Shown: positions 10,045 to 18,085, numbered from the stretch's first letter. The stretch: 64,000 nt of DNA from Mesorhizobium sp. NZP2077 (GCF_013170805.1 NZ_CP051293.1:4470001-4534000), one strand, 5' to 3'. The notes: generated from the sequence alone by a model not told the origin. Program-made: numbers and translations.

Positions 10045-10221
10045 GCGTGGGGCCGCATGGACGATTTCTATGCTGCCGTCGTGCAGGCGACCGAGGAGGC
10101 AGTGCTCAACGCGCTCGTCGCCAACAGCGACATGACCGGCCGCGACGGCAACCGCAGCCCTGCCTTGCCCCATGCCATGGTCGTCGCCGCACTGAAGGTG
10201 CGCGACGCGATCGCCGGCTGA
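10045..10221 (+). pseudogene. 3' remnant of a P1-family peptidase (DmpA-like)
   Basis: The frame reads WGRMDDFYAAVVQATEEAV, then NALV, TGRDG and PALPH before a TGA at 10219. This matches the C-terminal end of DmpA-type (P1 family) aminopeptidases, where a VVQATEEAVLNAL helix is followed by MTGRDG and ALPH. Only about 58 residues remain of roughly 330-380; the N-terminal part and the catalytic Ser region are absent. It abuts the opposite-strand permease remnant with no spacer. The family assignment is from recognised sequence pattern, not a search. Confidence 0.65.
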
Positions 10222-10370
10222 CCCTTTGCACGCTATGATCCGGGGCGACACCAGCAAGCTGCCGCCCGACAACAAAGCACTCACCGTCATCTCTTCAATT
10301 TTCATGACCGGATTCACCCAGTCATAAATCTATCCATCTATCCTGGGTTGCAAAGATGGAGCATTGCCAG

Positions 10371-10679
10371 ATGATCGCCAGGCGAGTTATTGCCGCCCTA
10401 CTGGTCGCCTTGTTCGTGATGGGGCAATCGTCCGGCACATTTGGCGGCAGCCTCCAACAGCTTAGCCAAACCGACAAAGCGGCATTCGACAATATCGTGA
10501 GCGCCCTCGACAATTGGCGCGGCGATGCCGCGCTGCTCCTGAAGTCCGGCCGCTACCTTCGCAGTGGAAATCTCCCCAAGGCAAGGAGCACGCTTGAACA
10601 GGCGAGCCTGGTGGGGATCGATCAGGACTATGCCAAAAATGGTGTCTGGATTTCTGCAATGATGTCGATGCCGCGCTAG
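10371..10679 (+). CDS. small exported protein of unknown function
   Basis: About 102 residues from the ATG at 10371, preceded by GGAG nine bases upstream; an ATG at 10356 is an alternative. The start at 10371 gives a clean signal peptide (MIARRVIAALLVALFVMGQS). The mature part of about 80 residues is predicted mostly helical (TDKAAFDNIVSALDNWRGDA, then LPKARSTLEQASL). I recognise no family. It stands alone between the gene remnants and the glnII terminator. Confidence 0.5.
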   Translation: MIARRVIAALLVALFVMGQSSGTFGGSLQQLSQTDKAAFDNIVSALDNWRGDAALLLKSGRYLRSGNLPKARSTLEQASLVGIDQDYAKNGVWISAMMSMPR

Positions 10680-10720
10680 CGGCAGTTCAATAGGTCAACG
10701 GCGCTCACCAGACCTGCGGC

Positions 10721-10751
10721 AAAAAAAGAACCCCGGCTTCCCGGGGTTCTT
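10721..10751 (-). terminator. intrinsic terminator of glnII
   Basis: An 11-bp perfect stem, AAGAACCCCGG (10726-10736) with CCGGGGTTCTT (10741-10751), loop CTTC. On the minus strand it is followed by seven T (A at 10721-10727). It lies 44 bp beyond the glnII stop. Confidence 0.9.
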
Positions 10752-10794
10752 GTTCGGTGGGCAGATGGCATGGGACCGTCAGCCCCGCATCCGA

Positions 10795-11835
10795 TCAAGC
10801 GGCAGCCGATACCTTCGCGTCGGTCGCAACTTCCGAGATGGTCTTCAGGATCTGCGAAGCGATCTGGTAGGGGTCGCCTTGCGAGTTCGGGCGGCGGTCT
10901 TCCAGATAACCCTTGTAGTCATTCTTGATGAAGGAGTGCGGCACACGGATCGACGCACCACGGTCGGCGATGCCATAGCTGAACTTGTTCCACGGCGCGG
11001 TCTCGTGCTTGCCGGTCAGACGCTTGTCGTTGTCCGGCCCGTAGACGGCGATGTGGTCCATCAGGTTCTTGTCGAACTGCGCCATCAGCGATTCGAAATA
11101 CGCCTTGCCGCCGACTTCGCGCATATAGGCGGTCGAGAAGTTGGCGTGCATGCCCGAGCCGTTCCAATCGGTGTCGCCGAGCGGCTTGCAGTGGAACTCG
11201 ATGTCGATGCGGTATTTTTCGGTGAGGCGCAGAAGCAGATAGCGGGCGATCCACATCTGGTCGGCGGCTTTCTTGGAGCCCTTGCCAAAGATCTGGAATT
11301 CCCACTGGCCCTTGGCCACCTCGGCGTTGATGCCTTCATGGTTGATGCCGGCGGCAAGGCAAAGGTCGAGATGATCTTCGACGATCTGGCGCGCGACATC
11401 GCCGACATTCTTGTAGCCAACGCCGGTGTAGTACGGACCCTGCGGTGCGGGATAGCCGGTCTCCGGGAAGCCGAGCGGGCGGCCGTCCTTGTAGAAGAAA
11501 TACTCCTGCTCAAAGCCGAACCAGGCACCTTCGTCATCGAGGATGGTGGCGCGCTTGTTGGAGGCGTGCGGGGTGACGCCGTCGGGCATCATGACTTCGC
11601 ACATGACCAGCACGCCATTGGTGCGGGTCGGGTCCGGATAGACCGCGACCGGCTTGAGCACGCAGTCGGAGCTGTGGCCCTCGGCCTGCATGGTTGAGGA
11701 ACCATCGAAGCCCCACAGCGGCAGCTCTTCCAGCGTCGGGAATTCGGCGAATTCCTTGACCTGCGTCTTACCGCGAAGGTTGGGGACCGGGGTGTATCCA
11801 TCGAGCCAAATATACTCGAGCTTGTATTTCGTCAT
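10795..11835 (-). CDS. glnII: glutamine synthetase type II (eukaryotic-like GSII)
   Basis: A 346-residue octameric-type glutamine synthetase, much shorter than GSI and lacking its adenylylation Tyr region. It begins MTKYKLEYIWLDGYTPVPNLRGKT, and has LPLWGFDGSSTMQAEG, the metal-ligand EQEYFF, NGSGMHANFSTAYMREVG and DRGASIRVPH. The ATG at 11835 is preceded by AGAGG; an upstream in-frame extension would run through the promoter. In rhizobia GSII is made under nitrogen limitation through NtrC, which agrees with the sigma-54 promoter upstream. The gene converges on glnBA, with about 1.6 kb of eroded DNA between. Confidence 0.97.
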   Translation of the reverse strand: MTKYKLEYIWLDGYTPVPNLRGKTQVKEFAEFPTLEELPLWGFDGSSTMQAEGHSSDCVLKPVAVYPDPTRTNGVLVMCEVMMPDGVTPHASNKRATILDDEGAWFGFEQEYFFYKDGRPLGFPETGYPAPQGPYYTGVGYKNVGDVARQIVEDHLDLCLAAGINHEGINAEVAKGQWEFQIFGKGSKKAADQMWIARYLLLRLTEKYRIDIEFHCKPLGDTDWNGSGMHANFSTAYMREVGGKAYFESLMAQFDKNLMDHIAVYGPDNDKRLTGKHETAPWNKFSYGIADRGASIRVPHSFIKNDYKGYLEDRRPNSQGDPYQIASQILKTISEVATDAKVSAAA

Positions 11836-11920
11836 TCTAGCCTCTCGTTGCTTGATCACCGAACACCAGACGGGGTCGACATGCGTCTGCCGTCGGCAGC
11901 CGGCGCTGCCGATTGATAAA

Positions 11921-11937
11921 ATGCAATTCGTGTGCCA
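11921..11937 (-). promoter_or_regulatory. sigma-54 (-24/-12) promoter of glnII
   Basis: Read on the minus strand, TGGCACACGAATTGCAT is an essentially perfect RpoN promoter (TGGCAC-N5-TTGCAT) with the GG and GC doublets 12 bp apart. Transcription should begin near 11911, leaving a leader of about 75 nt before the glnII ATG. I could not find an equally clear NtrC dyad between it and the divergent gene. Confidence 0.85.
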
Positions 11938-12044
11938 CTCGGACGTCGACGGGTGCGGCAAAATGGCCGCGATATTGCGCTGAATTTACTCAGCCGTCTC
12001 ACCACTGGGTCCATATCAATCAAACGCAGATAATGCATAAATAT

Positions 12045-12081
12045 TAGGCATTTGATGATCTTTTTGTAGGCATATTGCCTA
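12045..12081. promoter_or_regulatory. operator-like array of TAGGCA/TGCCTA motifs
   Basis: The perfect palindrome TAGGCATATTGCCTA (12067-12081) is preceded by another TAGGCA at 12045-12050, so one half-site is repeated 22 bp away, about two helical turns. The block is AT-rich in a GC-rich chromosome and lies upstream of the DUF2735-like gene, in the 316-bp space shared with glnII (11836-12151). It looks like a binding site for a dimeric repressor or activator; the protein is unknown. Confidence 0.55.
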
Positions 12082-12151
12082 AATGAATCGCAGGACCTAT
12101 CTTCTGGGAAAGCTGACTCGAAAAGCTCAAGAAGAAGAAAGGAGACCGCTC

Positions 12152-12343
12152 ATGGAAGTCGTCCACTCCCGTCCGTCGGCAAAAATTCTGATGTTCCCTC
12201 TGGCAGGGCGCAACTCTGCCTCAAATTTAGGCGTTAAGGCGAAATTCGCGGCAGAGATCGCGTCGTTCCGTAATACGCACGCCGATTTTGACGGCTGGTA
12301 TCACGAAGCGGCCGTTGAGGAAGAAAATCAGCGCAAGAGCTGA
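12152..12343 (+). CDS. small DUF2735-like protein divergent from glnII
   Basis: A 63-residue protein starting at the ATG at 12152, which has a strong AAGGAG site seven bases upstream; an in-frame ATG at 12083 touches the palindrome and is less likely. The N-terminal SAKILMFPLAGR stretch resembles the SAxIxxFPxxGR signature of the small Rhizobiales family DUF2735, members of which I recall lying beside glnII. No catalytic motif is visible, and the second half is charged and acidic. Position next to glnII suggests a role linked to nitrogen status, but this is inference only. Confidence 0.7.
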   Translation: MEVVHSRPSAKILMFPLAGRNSASNLGVKAKFAAEIASFRNTHADFDGWYHEAAVEEENQRKS

Positions 12344-12367
12344 TCTGTTTCTTCTGGTTTCAGACAA

Positions 12368-12402
12368 AAAAACCCGGCGCGATCGATCGCGCCGGGTTTT
12401 TC
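12368..12402. terminator. bidirectional intrinsic terminator
   Basis: A long symmetric hairpin centred on GATCGATC: AAAAACCCGGCGCG (12368-12381) pairs with the complementary CGCGCCGGGTTTTT (12388-12401). It has an A run before and a T run after, so it can stop both the plus-strand small gene (stop 12343) and the minus-strand transporter gene (stop 12423). Confidence 0.9.
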
Positions 12403-12422
12403 TCTGTTAGATGCCTTTCGGC

Positions 12423-14306
12423 CTAGTCCTTGTGCAGGTCTGTTCCCAGCGTATCCTTGACGAAGATGACGCCGATGATCAGCGTCATCGCCGCAACCGC
12501 GATCGGATACCAGAGGCCGTAGTAGATATCGCCCTTGGCAGCGCTCAAGGCGAAGACGGTCGCCGGAAGCAGACCGCCGAACCAACCATTGCCTATGTGA
12601 TAGGGCAGCGACATGCCTGTATAGCGAATACGGGTCGGGAACATCTCGACCAGGATCGCAGCGATCGGCCCATAAACCATGGTCACGTAGAGGATCAGGA
12701 TGAACAGGATGCCGATGACCTTTGCCCAGTTGACCTGTGCAGGATCGGCAAACATCGAGAAAGCGCCTGACGCAGGTACGCTGTAGACGGTCACGTCGGT
12801 GGCAGCGCCGGCCTCCTCCTTCGTCAGCACCTTGTCCTTGATGGCCTGCTCTGCCGGGACCGTCGCCTTCTCACCGGCGCGGATGGCCGCTGGGTCGAGC
12901 TTCAGTTCGGGATTGGCCGCGACGAAGGCATCGAGCTTCTGGTCGGCGACCTTGGACGCGGCACGCTTCAGCGGATAGCCGCCATCCTTGAGTGCCATGT
13001 TGACCGCCTTGGTGAAGGCAGCGTCCTTGGCCTTGGCTTGATCGCCGGCAGCGACGGCGTCGTAGGATTCGACCGTCTCACCGCCAACCTTTACCGAGGC
13101 CGGAGTACCAGGCGCCGCTGTGGTGACGATGTCATACGGCACCGAGCTCTTGGCAAGGAATGACGTTGCAATGTCGCAGGACGTGGTGAACTTCGCCGTG
13201 CCGACCGGGTTGAACTGGAATTTGCAGTCGCCGGGCGCCACAGTAACCGTCGCACGCGTATTTTGTTGCGCGGCGGCCAGAGTGGGATTAGCTGCCCAGG
13301 TCAACGCCTTGAACAGCGGGAAGTAGGTGAAGATTGCCAAAGCCAGCCCCGCCATGATGATCGGCTTGCGGCCGATCTTGTCGGAGAGCCAGCCAAACAC
13401 GACAAAGAAGATGGAGCCCAACGCCAAGGCGATCGCAATCAGGATGTTGACCGTCTGCAGGTCAACCTTGAGCACGTTCTGCAGGAAGAACAGCGCGTAG
13501 AACTGGCCGGAATACCAGACCACGGCTTGGCCGGCGGTCAGGCCAAGCAGGGCCAGGATGGCGATCTTGGCATTCTTCCACTGTCCGAAGGCTTCCGAAA
13601 GCGGAGCCTTGGAGCCCTTGCCCTCGTCCTTCATGCGCTGGAAGGTCGGCGATTCACTCAGCGTCATGCGGATCCAGACCGAGACGCCGAGCAGGATGAC
13701 CGAAACGAGGAACGGAATACGCCAGCCCCAAGCGGCGAAGTCTTCCTTGCTCAACATCGCCTGAACGCCGAGAATGATGATCAGCGACAGGAACAGGCCG
13801 AGTGTTGCCGTTGTTTGGATCCATGAGGTGTAGAAGCCACGGCGATCGTCGGGGGCATGTTCCGCGACATAAGTTGCCGCACCGCCATACTCGCCGCCGA
13901 GCGCGAGGCCCTGCAGCATGCGCAGACCGACCAAGATAACCGGGGCCGCGATGCCCCATGTGGCGGAACCTGGAAGCAGGCCGACCAAGAATGTCGAACT
14001 GCCCATAATCAAGATGGTGACAAGAAACGTATATTTGCGGCCGACGAGATCGCCGATGCGGCCAAATACCAGCGCGCCGAATGGGCGCACCAAGAAGCCC
14101 GCGGCGAAGGCCAGCAGCGCGAAGATATTACGCGTTGCTTCAGGATACTGGCTGAAGAAGGTGGCTCCGATGAAGGCAGCCAGCGAACCGTAGAGATAGA
14201 AATCGTACCATTCGAAAACGGTGCCGAGCGAGGAAGCGAAGATGACCTTCTTCTCTTCCCGCGTCATGCCGCGGCTTGTTCCGCCGGCGGTCGAAGCGAT
14301 TGCCAT
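12423..14306 (-). CDS. MHS-family MFS transporter with large periplasmic insertion
   Basis: A 627-residue major facilitator of the metabolite:H+ symporter (ShiA/ProP-like) group. The N-terminal FEWYDFYLYG and the loop 2-3 motif GRIGDLVGRKYT are diagnostic, and RMLQGLALGGEYGGAATYVAEH marks helix 4. Twelve helices can be placed. Between helix 9 (IIMAGLALAIFTYFPLF) and helix 10 (WAKVIGILFILILYV, from residue 527) there is a hydrophilic insertion of about 190 residues (336-526) that would face the periplasm. It contains a Cys pair (GDCKF...TSCDI) and many Ala/Lys repeats. Typical MHS proteins are 430-470 residues long. Substrate unknown; organic acids or betaines are usual. The start is preceded by GGAGG. 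Confidence 0.9.
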   Translation of the reverse strand: MAIASTAGGTSRGMTREEKKVIFASSLGTVFEWYDFYLYGSLAAFIGATFFSQYPEATRNIFALLAFAAGFLVRPFGALVFGRIGDLVGRKYTFLVTILIMGSSTFLVGLLPGSATWGIAAPVILVGLRMLQGLALGGEYGGAATYVAEHAPDDRRGFYTSWIQTTATLGLFLSLIIILGVQAMLSKEDFAAWGWRIPFLVSVILLGVSVWIRMTLSESPTFQRMKDEGKGSKAPLSEAFGQWKNAKIAILALLGLTAGQAVVWYSGQFYALFFLQNVLKVDLQTVNILIAIALALGSIFFVVFGWLSDKIGRKPIIMAGLALAIFTYFPLFKALTWAANPTLAAAQQNTRATVTVAPGDCKFQFNPVGTAKFTTSCDIATSFLAKSSVPYDIVTTAAPGTPASVKVGGETVESYDAVAAGDQAKAKDAAFTKAVNMALKDGGYPLKRAASKVADQKLDAFVAANPELKLDPAAIRAGEKATVPAEQAIKDKVLTKEEAGAATDVTVYSVPASGAFSMFADPAQVNWAKVIGILFILILYVTMVYGPIAAILVEMFPTRIRYTGMSLPYHIGNGWFGGLLPATVFALSAAKGDIYYGLWYPIAVAAMTLIIGVIFVKDTLGTDLHKD

Positions 14307-14516
14307 GGATATGTCCTCCCGTGAGACCCTTGTCCTCGATGCTGCGCGTCACTGTCCGCGTTCTCCTCCGGACACGGACTCAGGGGCAGCGATCACCGAA
14401 GACATGACAGAAAGCGGCCGCCAAAGGCAGGGCTGCTTTGGGATTATGACTTTGGTATTAGGTGCGGTGCGGGGGTATGGGTGCGGTGCGGGATGAGGTC
14501 GAACGGGCGGGGACCG

Positions 14517-15308
14517 TCAGCCCTTGAGCGCTTCGAGAAGGCTGACCGCAGCCGTCATATCGCGCCTACGGGCGGCGCGGCGCGCTACCGCTTCGGCGTC
14601 CTGCCCCCACTGCTCGATCTGCCAGTCCTCGTCGACATGGCCGGCGGCCCAGGCGGCCTCCGCGTCGAGTTCGCCGAAATCGACAGCCAGCGCCAGCAGC
14701 GCCGAACCGGTCAGCGAGGTCATGACGTGGATGGCGGCCAGCCGCAGCGGCTCGGCGCGCTGAGCAAGATGACTGCCCAGAACGGCGATGGACTCACGCG
14801 GCTGCTCTACATGAATGATCCCTTCGGCAAGGTTGAAGCGGGCTCCAAGCGTGGCGCGCGCCCAATCGATGACCGGATCCCACTGCTCGTTCTGCCGCTC
14901 GACCAGCCCTTGCGGCGCATCGGCGCGGTAACAGAGCAGGTCCGATGAGGCAAAGCGCAGTATGTCTTCCAGCACCACTTGCGGATCGCTGGCGACGCCG
15001 TCAATGGCGGTGTTGACCAGCCGCATCACCGGCATCGTCACCGGATTGATCGTCTCACCCTGCTGAGCGAATTCCTCGGCAACCAGCACTGCTGCCGCTT
15101 CGGTCGGCAGCGCCAGCAGCGCCTTGCCCGGCGTGCGCACCGGCCTGCCGTCGAGATGCACGGCAAAGCCGCCCTCTGTCGGCGCAACCGAGACGGTCTT
15201 GTAGAAGCGCTTGGGCAGCGGTGTCTTCATCTGGATCTGCGCGCGACGCACCGGGTCCGGATCGGAAAGGTACTTGCCCGCTTCGAGGTCGTTGAGGATG
15301 TCACGCAT
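14517..15308 (-). CDS. ATP12-family F1-ATPase assembly chaperone
   Basis: A 263-residue protein of the ATP12 family, the chaperone that binds the F1 alpha subunit during assembly in mitochondria and is conserved in alphaproteobacteria. Recognisable stretches are KRFYKTVSV with a following LDGRPVRTPGK, MPVMRLVNTAIDGV, SDLLCYRADAPQGLVERQ and WDPVIDWA. The F1 genes themselves are not in the window. It follows the EamA gene by 12 bp on the same strand, so the two are probably cotranscribed. Confidence 0.9.
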   Translation of the reverse strand: MRDILNDLEAGKYLSDPDPVRRAQIQMKTPLPKRFYKTVSVAPTEGGFAVHLDGRPVRTPGKALLALPTEAAAVLVAEEFAQQGETINPVTMPVMRLVNTAIDGVASDPQVVLEDILRFASSDLLCYRADAPQGLVERQNEQWDPVIDWARATLGARFNLAEGIIHVEQPRESIAVLGSHLAQRAEPLRLAAIHVMTSLTGSALLALAVDFGELDAEAAWAAGHVDEDWQIEQWGQDAEAVARRAARRRDMTAAVSLLEALKG

Positions 15309-15320
15309 GAAAAATCTCTC

Positions 15321-16238
15321 TCACACCGGGGTCAGCTTGCGTGCCGGCCGGTTGACGATAATCAGGCCCGCTGCGATCAGGCCAAGTGCCAGAAAAATGC
15401 GAATGGTCAGCGGCTCGTTCAAGATGATCGCACCGCACAGCACGCCGAAAACCGGCGACAGGAAAGTGAAGCTGGACAGGCCGGAGGCCGGATAGCGGCG
15501 CAGCAGCCAAAACCACAGGACATAGGTGAAAGCGACGATGTAGATCGCCTGGAAAAGCAGCGCCAATGTTGGCAACAGCGAGGGATCGCGAACCGGGGGA
15601 CCGGCGAGAGGCAGCACCAATATGCCAACGATCGCCGCGCCTGCAAGTTGATAGAGCAACAACTTCTCGGCGCTCGCCTCAACCAGTTTCGACCGTTTGA
15701 TGAGGATGTTTGTCAAAGCCCAGAAGAATCCGGAGCCGAGACTGAGCAGATCGCCGAACAGCATGTCCCCGCCGCCGCCAAGCTTGTCGGAAAAGACGGC
15801 GGCAAGGCCGGCGAAGGCCAGCAGCAGGCCAAGGAACTTGCGCATGGTGATCTGTTCGCCAAGCAGGAAGTGACCGCCAATCAGCATCCAGAACGGCATG
15901 GAGTTGACCAGCAGCGTGTTGCGGGCAACGGTCGTGTGCTCCAGGCCGACATAGAGGCAAAGGAACTCGACGCCGAAAAGCACGCCAACCGCGATGCCTG
16001 CCAGCAACGTGCCATCGCGTGCGAACAGCGCGATGCCACGCCAGCGGCACCAGAGGAAGACGCAGAAGCCGCCGATGATCGAGCGTGCGATCGACAGGAA
16101 GACAGGGTCGTAGCCGGCATAGGAGATCTTGGCGGCGACGTAGTTCAGGCCCCAGGAAAAGGTCAGGCCGACGATGATGGCGGCGGCGGCCATGTCGACT
16201 GTGTCGCGCCGATCGAGCGCGTCGGTGGCGCCGCTCAA
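15321..16238 (-). CDS. EamA/DMT-family permease
   Basis: About 305 residues with ten predicted membrane helices in two EamA repeats, typical of drug/metabolite exporters. Start choice: GGAGG at the end of the upstream pseudouridine synthase gene is seven bases from a TTG at 16238, which I take as the start. An ATG at 16193 (MAAAAIIVGLTFSW) is the main alternative and would trim 15 residues. The gene begins two bases after the upstream stop, so it is translationally coupled. The substrate cannot be predicted. Confidence 0.85.
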   Translation of the reverse strand: MSGATDALDRRDTVDMAAAAIIVGLTFSWGLNYVAAKISYAGYDPVFLSIARSIIGGFCVFLWCRWRGIALFARDGTLLAGIAVGVLFGVEFLCLYVGLEHTTVARNTLLVNSMPFWMLIGGHFLLGEQITMRKFLGLLLAFAGLAAVFSDKLGGGGDMLFGDLLSLGSGFFWALTNILIKRSKLVEASAEKLLLYQLAGAAIVGILVLPLAGPPVRDPSLLPTLALLFQAIYIVAFTYVLWFWLLRRYPASGLSSFTFLSPVFGVLCGAIILNEPLTIRIFLALGLIAAGLIIVNRPARKLTPV

Positions 16239-16240
16239 GA

Positions 16241-17221
16241 TCAATCCTCCGCGCTGGCGTCGTCGAAGCCGATCAGGTTCCAGCTCTGGCGCATATGCGG
16301 CGGCATCGGCGCGGTGACGTCGATGACGCCCTTGTCGGGATGCGGAATGATGATGCGGCGCGCGTGCAGATGCAGGCGGTTTTGAATGCCACCCGGGAAA
16401 TCCCAGTTGGTGTCGGCCTCGAAATATTTCGGGTCGCCGATGATCGGGCAGCCGATATAGGCGGCATGGACGCGAAGCTGGTGGGTTCGGCCCGTATAGG
16501 GTTCCATCTCCAGCCAGGTCATGGTCTGCGCCGCCTGTTCGATGATGCGGTAGTAGGACACGGCGTGGTCGGCGCCTTTTTCACCATGCGCTGCCACCCG
16601 AACGCGGTCGCCGTCCTCGGTCGGCTCCTTGATCAGCCAGGTCGAGATCTTGTCCTCGCGCTTGGGCGGTACGCCTTTGACCAGCGCCCAGTAAGTTTTC
16701 TTGGTCTCGCGAGCGCGGAACGCCTCCGACAGCTTCATGGCTGCCAGTCTCGTGCGGGCGACGACCAGCACGCCCGACGTGTCGCGGTCGAGCCGGTGGA
16801 CCAGCCGCGGCTTCTCACCCTTCTGGTTGCGCCAGGCTTCCAGCATGTCGTCGACATTGCGGGTGACGCCCGAGCCGCCCTGCACCGCAAGGCCCGCCGG
16901 TTTGTTGAAGACGAAAACCTTCGGGTCCTCATGGATCAGCATTTTCGCCAGGACGTCGGCATCGCCCTGGTTGCGGATCGAATGGCCGGTCAGCGCGCTC
17001 TCGCCCTTCTTGTCGACCTCGAGCGGCGGAACACGCACCACCTGACCAGGCTCGACACGGCTGTCGGCCTTGACGCGACCGCCATCGACGCGGATCTGGC
17101 CGGAACGCAGCAGCTTCTGCAGATGGCCAAAACCAAGGCCCGGGAAATGGGTCTTGAACCAGCGATCGAGCCGCATGCCGGCCTCGCCGGCCTCCACCGT
17201 GATCTGTTCAACGCCTGCCAT
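16241..17221 (-). CDS. rluC: RluA/RluC-family 23S rRNA pseudouridine synthase
   Basis: A 326-residue enzyme converting specific uridines in 23S rRNA to pseudouridine. An N-terminal S4 RNA-binding domain (MRLDRWFKTHFPGL, KLLRSGQIRVDG, about 16-65) precedes the catalytic domain, which has the HRLDRDTSG motif with catalytic Asp145 and the later GRTHQLRVHAAYIG motif. The ATG at 17221 gives this normal N-terminus; upstream in-frame sequence overlaps crcB and is not expected to be coding. The exact target uridines (RluC versus RluD type) are not certain from sequence. Confidence 0.92.
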   Translation of the reverse strand: MAGVEQITVEAGEAGMRLDRWFKTHFPGLGFGHLQKLLRSGQIRVDGGRVKADSRVEPGQVVRVPPLEVDKKGESALTGHSIRNQGDADVLAKMLIHEDPKVFVFNKPAGLAVQGGSGVTRNVDDMLEAWRNQKGEKPRLVHRLDRDTSGVLVVARTRLAAMKLSEAFRARETKKTYWALVKGVPPKREDKISTWLIKEPTEDGDRVRVAAHGEKGADHAVSYYRIIEQAAQTMTWLEMEPYTGRTHQLRVHAAYIGCPIIGDPKYFEADTNWDFPGGIQNRLHLHARRIIIPHPDKGVIDVTAPMPPHMRQSWNLIGFDDASAED

Positions 17222-17282
17222 TTTTTCTTCGCTTATCCGGTTCCAAAGCAGGGCTCGGCCTGCGCTTGGCGCGGCAATAGCA

Positions 17283-17657
17283 CTAAGGCAGGCTTCTTGC
17301 GAGCCAAAGTCCCAGAAACAGGGCGATGATGGCGCCAATGACGCTCGCCAGCGCGTATCCGAACGCCGGCAGCGTAGCTCCCCGCTCCCACAGTGTCGCG
17401 AAATCGAGCGAAAAGGCGGAAAACGTGGTGAAGCCACCAAAAATGCCGGTGGCGACAAACAGCCTGACTTCGTTCGATCCGCCACGGCGCGCCAGGGTGG
17501 CGATGAATAGGCCCATGGCAAAGGACCCGACAATGTTGATCGCCATCGTGCCCCAGGGGTAGTTGGAGCCGACGAGGCGCAACGCGCCGATGTTGGTGAG
17601 ATGGCGGATGCCGGCGCCGATGCCGCCGCCGATGACCACGAGAAGCAGATTGAACAT
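17283..17657 (-). CDS. crcB: fluoride ion exporter CrcB/Fluc
   Basis: A 124-residue, four-helix membrane protein that exports fluoride as a dual-topology dimer. The signatures GGGIGAGIRHL, WGTMAINIVGSFAMGL and the pore motif GGFTTFSAFS are all present, and the length is normal. Only 41 bp separate it from the upstream DUF779 gene, and I see no room for a fluoride riboswitch. The downstream rluC gene starts 61 bp later. Confidence 0.95.
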   Translation of the reverse strand: MFNLLLVVIGGGIGAGIRHLTNIGALRLVGSNYPWGTMAINIVGSFAMGLFIATLARRGGSNEVRLFVATGIFGGFTTFSAFSLDFATLWERGATLPAFGYALASVIGAIIALFLGLWLARSLP

Positions 17658-17698
17658 CTTCGTCTACTGCCCGTGCAAGGGTGATGACGTCAATCCCC

Positions 17699-18061
17699 TC
17701 ACGCCGACGGCGCTGGGATCGCACACACAGTTGAACGCGTCAGAAACCGCCTCTCGCGACCATTGTCGAGCGAGAACATGCCGCCCCTGCCCGGCACCAC
17801 GTCGATGATGAGGTCGGTGTGTTTCCACACCTCATATTGTGAAGCACTGATGTAGACCGGCGTCTCGCCGATTTCGCCGAGCATGACATCATTGTCGCCG
17901 ACGATGAAATCGTTCTGGGGATAGCACATCGGCGAGGAGCCGTCGCAGCAACCACCCGACTGATGGAACAGCACCGGCCCATGATCGGCGACGATTTCAG
18001 CCAGGAACGTTCTGGCCTCCGGCGTGGCCGAGACTTTTCCCAGGGAAACCTTGTCGGGCAT
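17699..18061 (-). CDS. DUF779 protein associated with aldehyde dehydrogenase
   Basis: About 120 residues from the ATG at 18061, which has GGAGG five bases upstream; a more upstream in-frame ATG at 18106 falls inside a hairpin and is less likely. The conserved core is FHQSGGCCDGSSPMCYP, a Cys-rich turn characteristic of DUF779, followed by GETPVYISASQYEVWKHTDL. Genes of this family commonly follow an acetaldehyde-type aldehyde dehydrogenase, exactly as here. The molecular function is not established; the Cys cluster suggests metal or redox chemistry. Confidence 0.88.
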   Translation of the reverse strand: MPDKVSLGKVSATPEARTFLAEIVADHGPVLFHQSGGCCDGSSPMCYPQNDFIVGDNDVMLGEIGETPVYISASQYEVWKHTDLIIDVVPGRGGMFSLDNGRERRFLTRSTVCAIPAPSA

Positions 18062-18085
18062 GCCATCCTCCATCACGAAGAGATC

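Noticed and set aside
17222..17533. 104-residue upstream extension of the pseudouridine synthase
   Set aside because: It overlaps crcB on the same strand in another frame and has no S4-domain similarity; the ATG at 17221 gives a normal N-terminus.
17658..17698. Fluoride riboswitch upstream of crcB
   Set aside because: Only 41 bp separate crcB from the preceding gene, too short for the full pseudoknotted riboswitch, and no such core was recognised.
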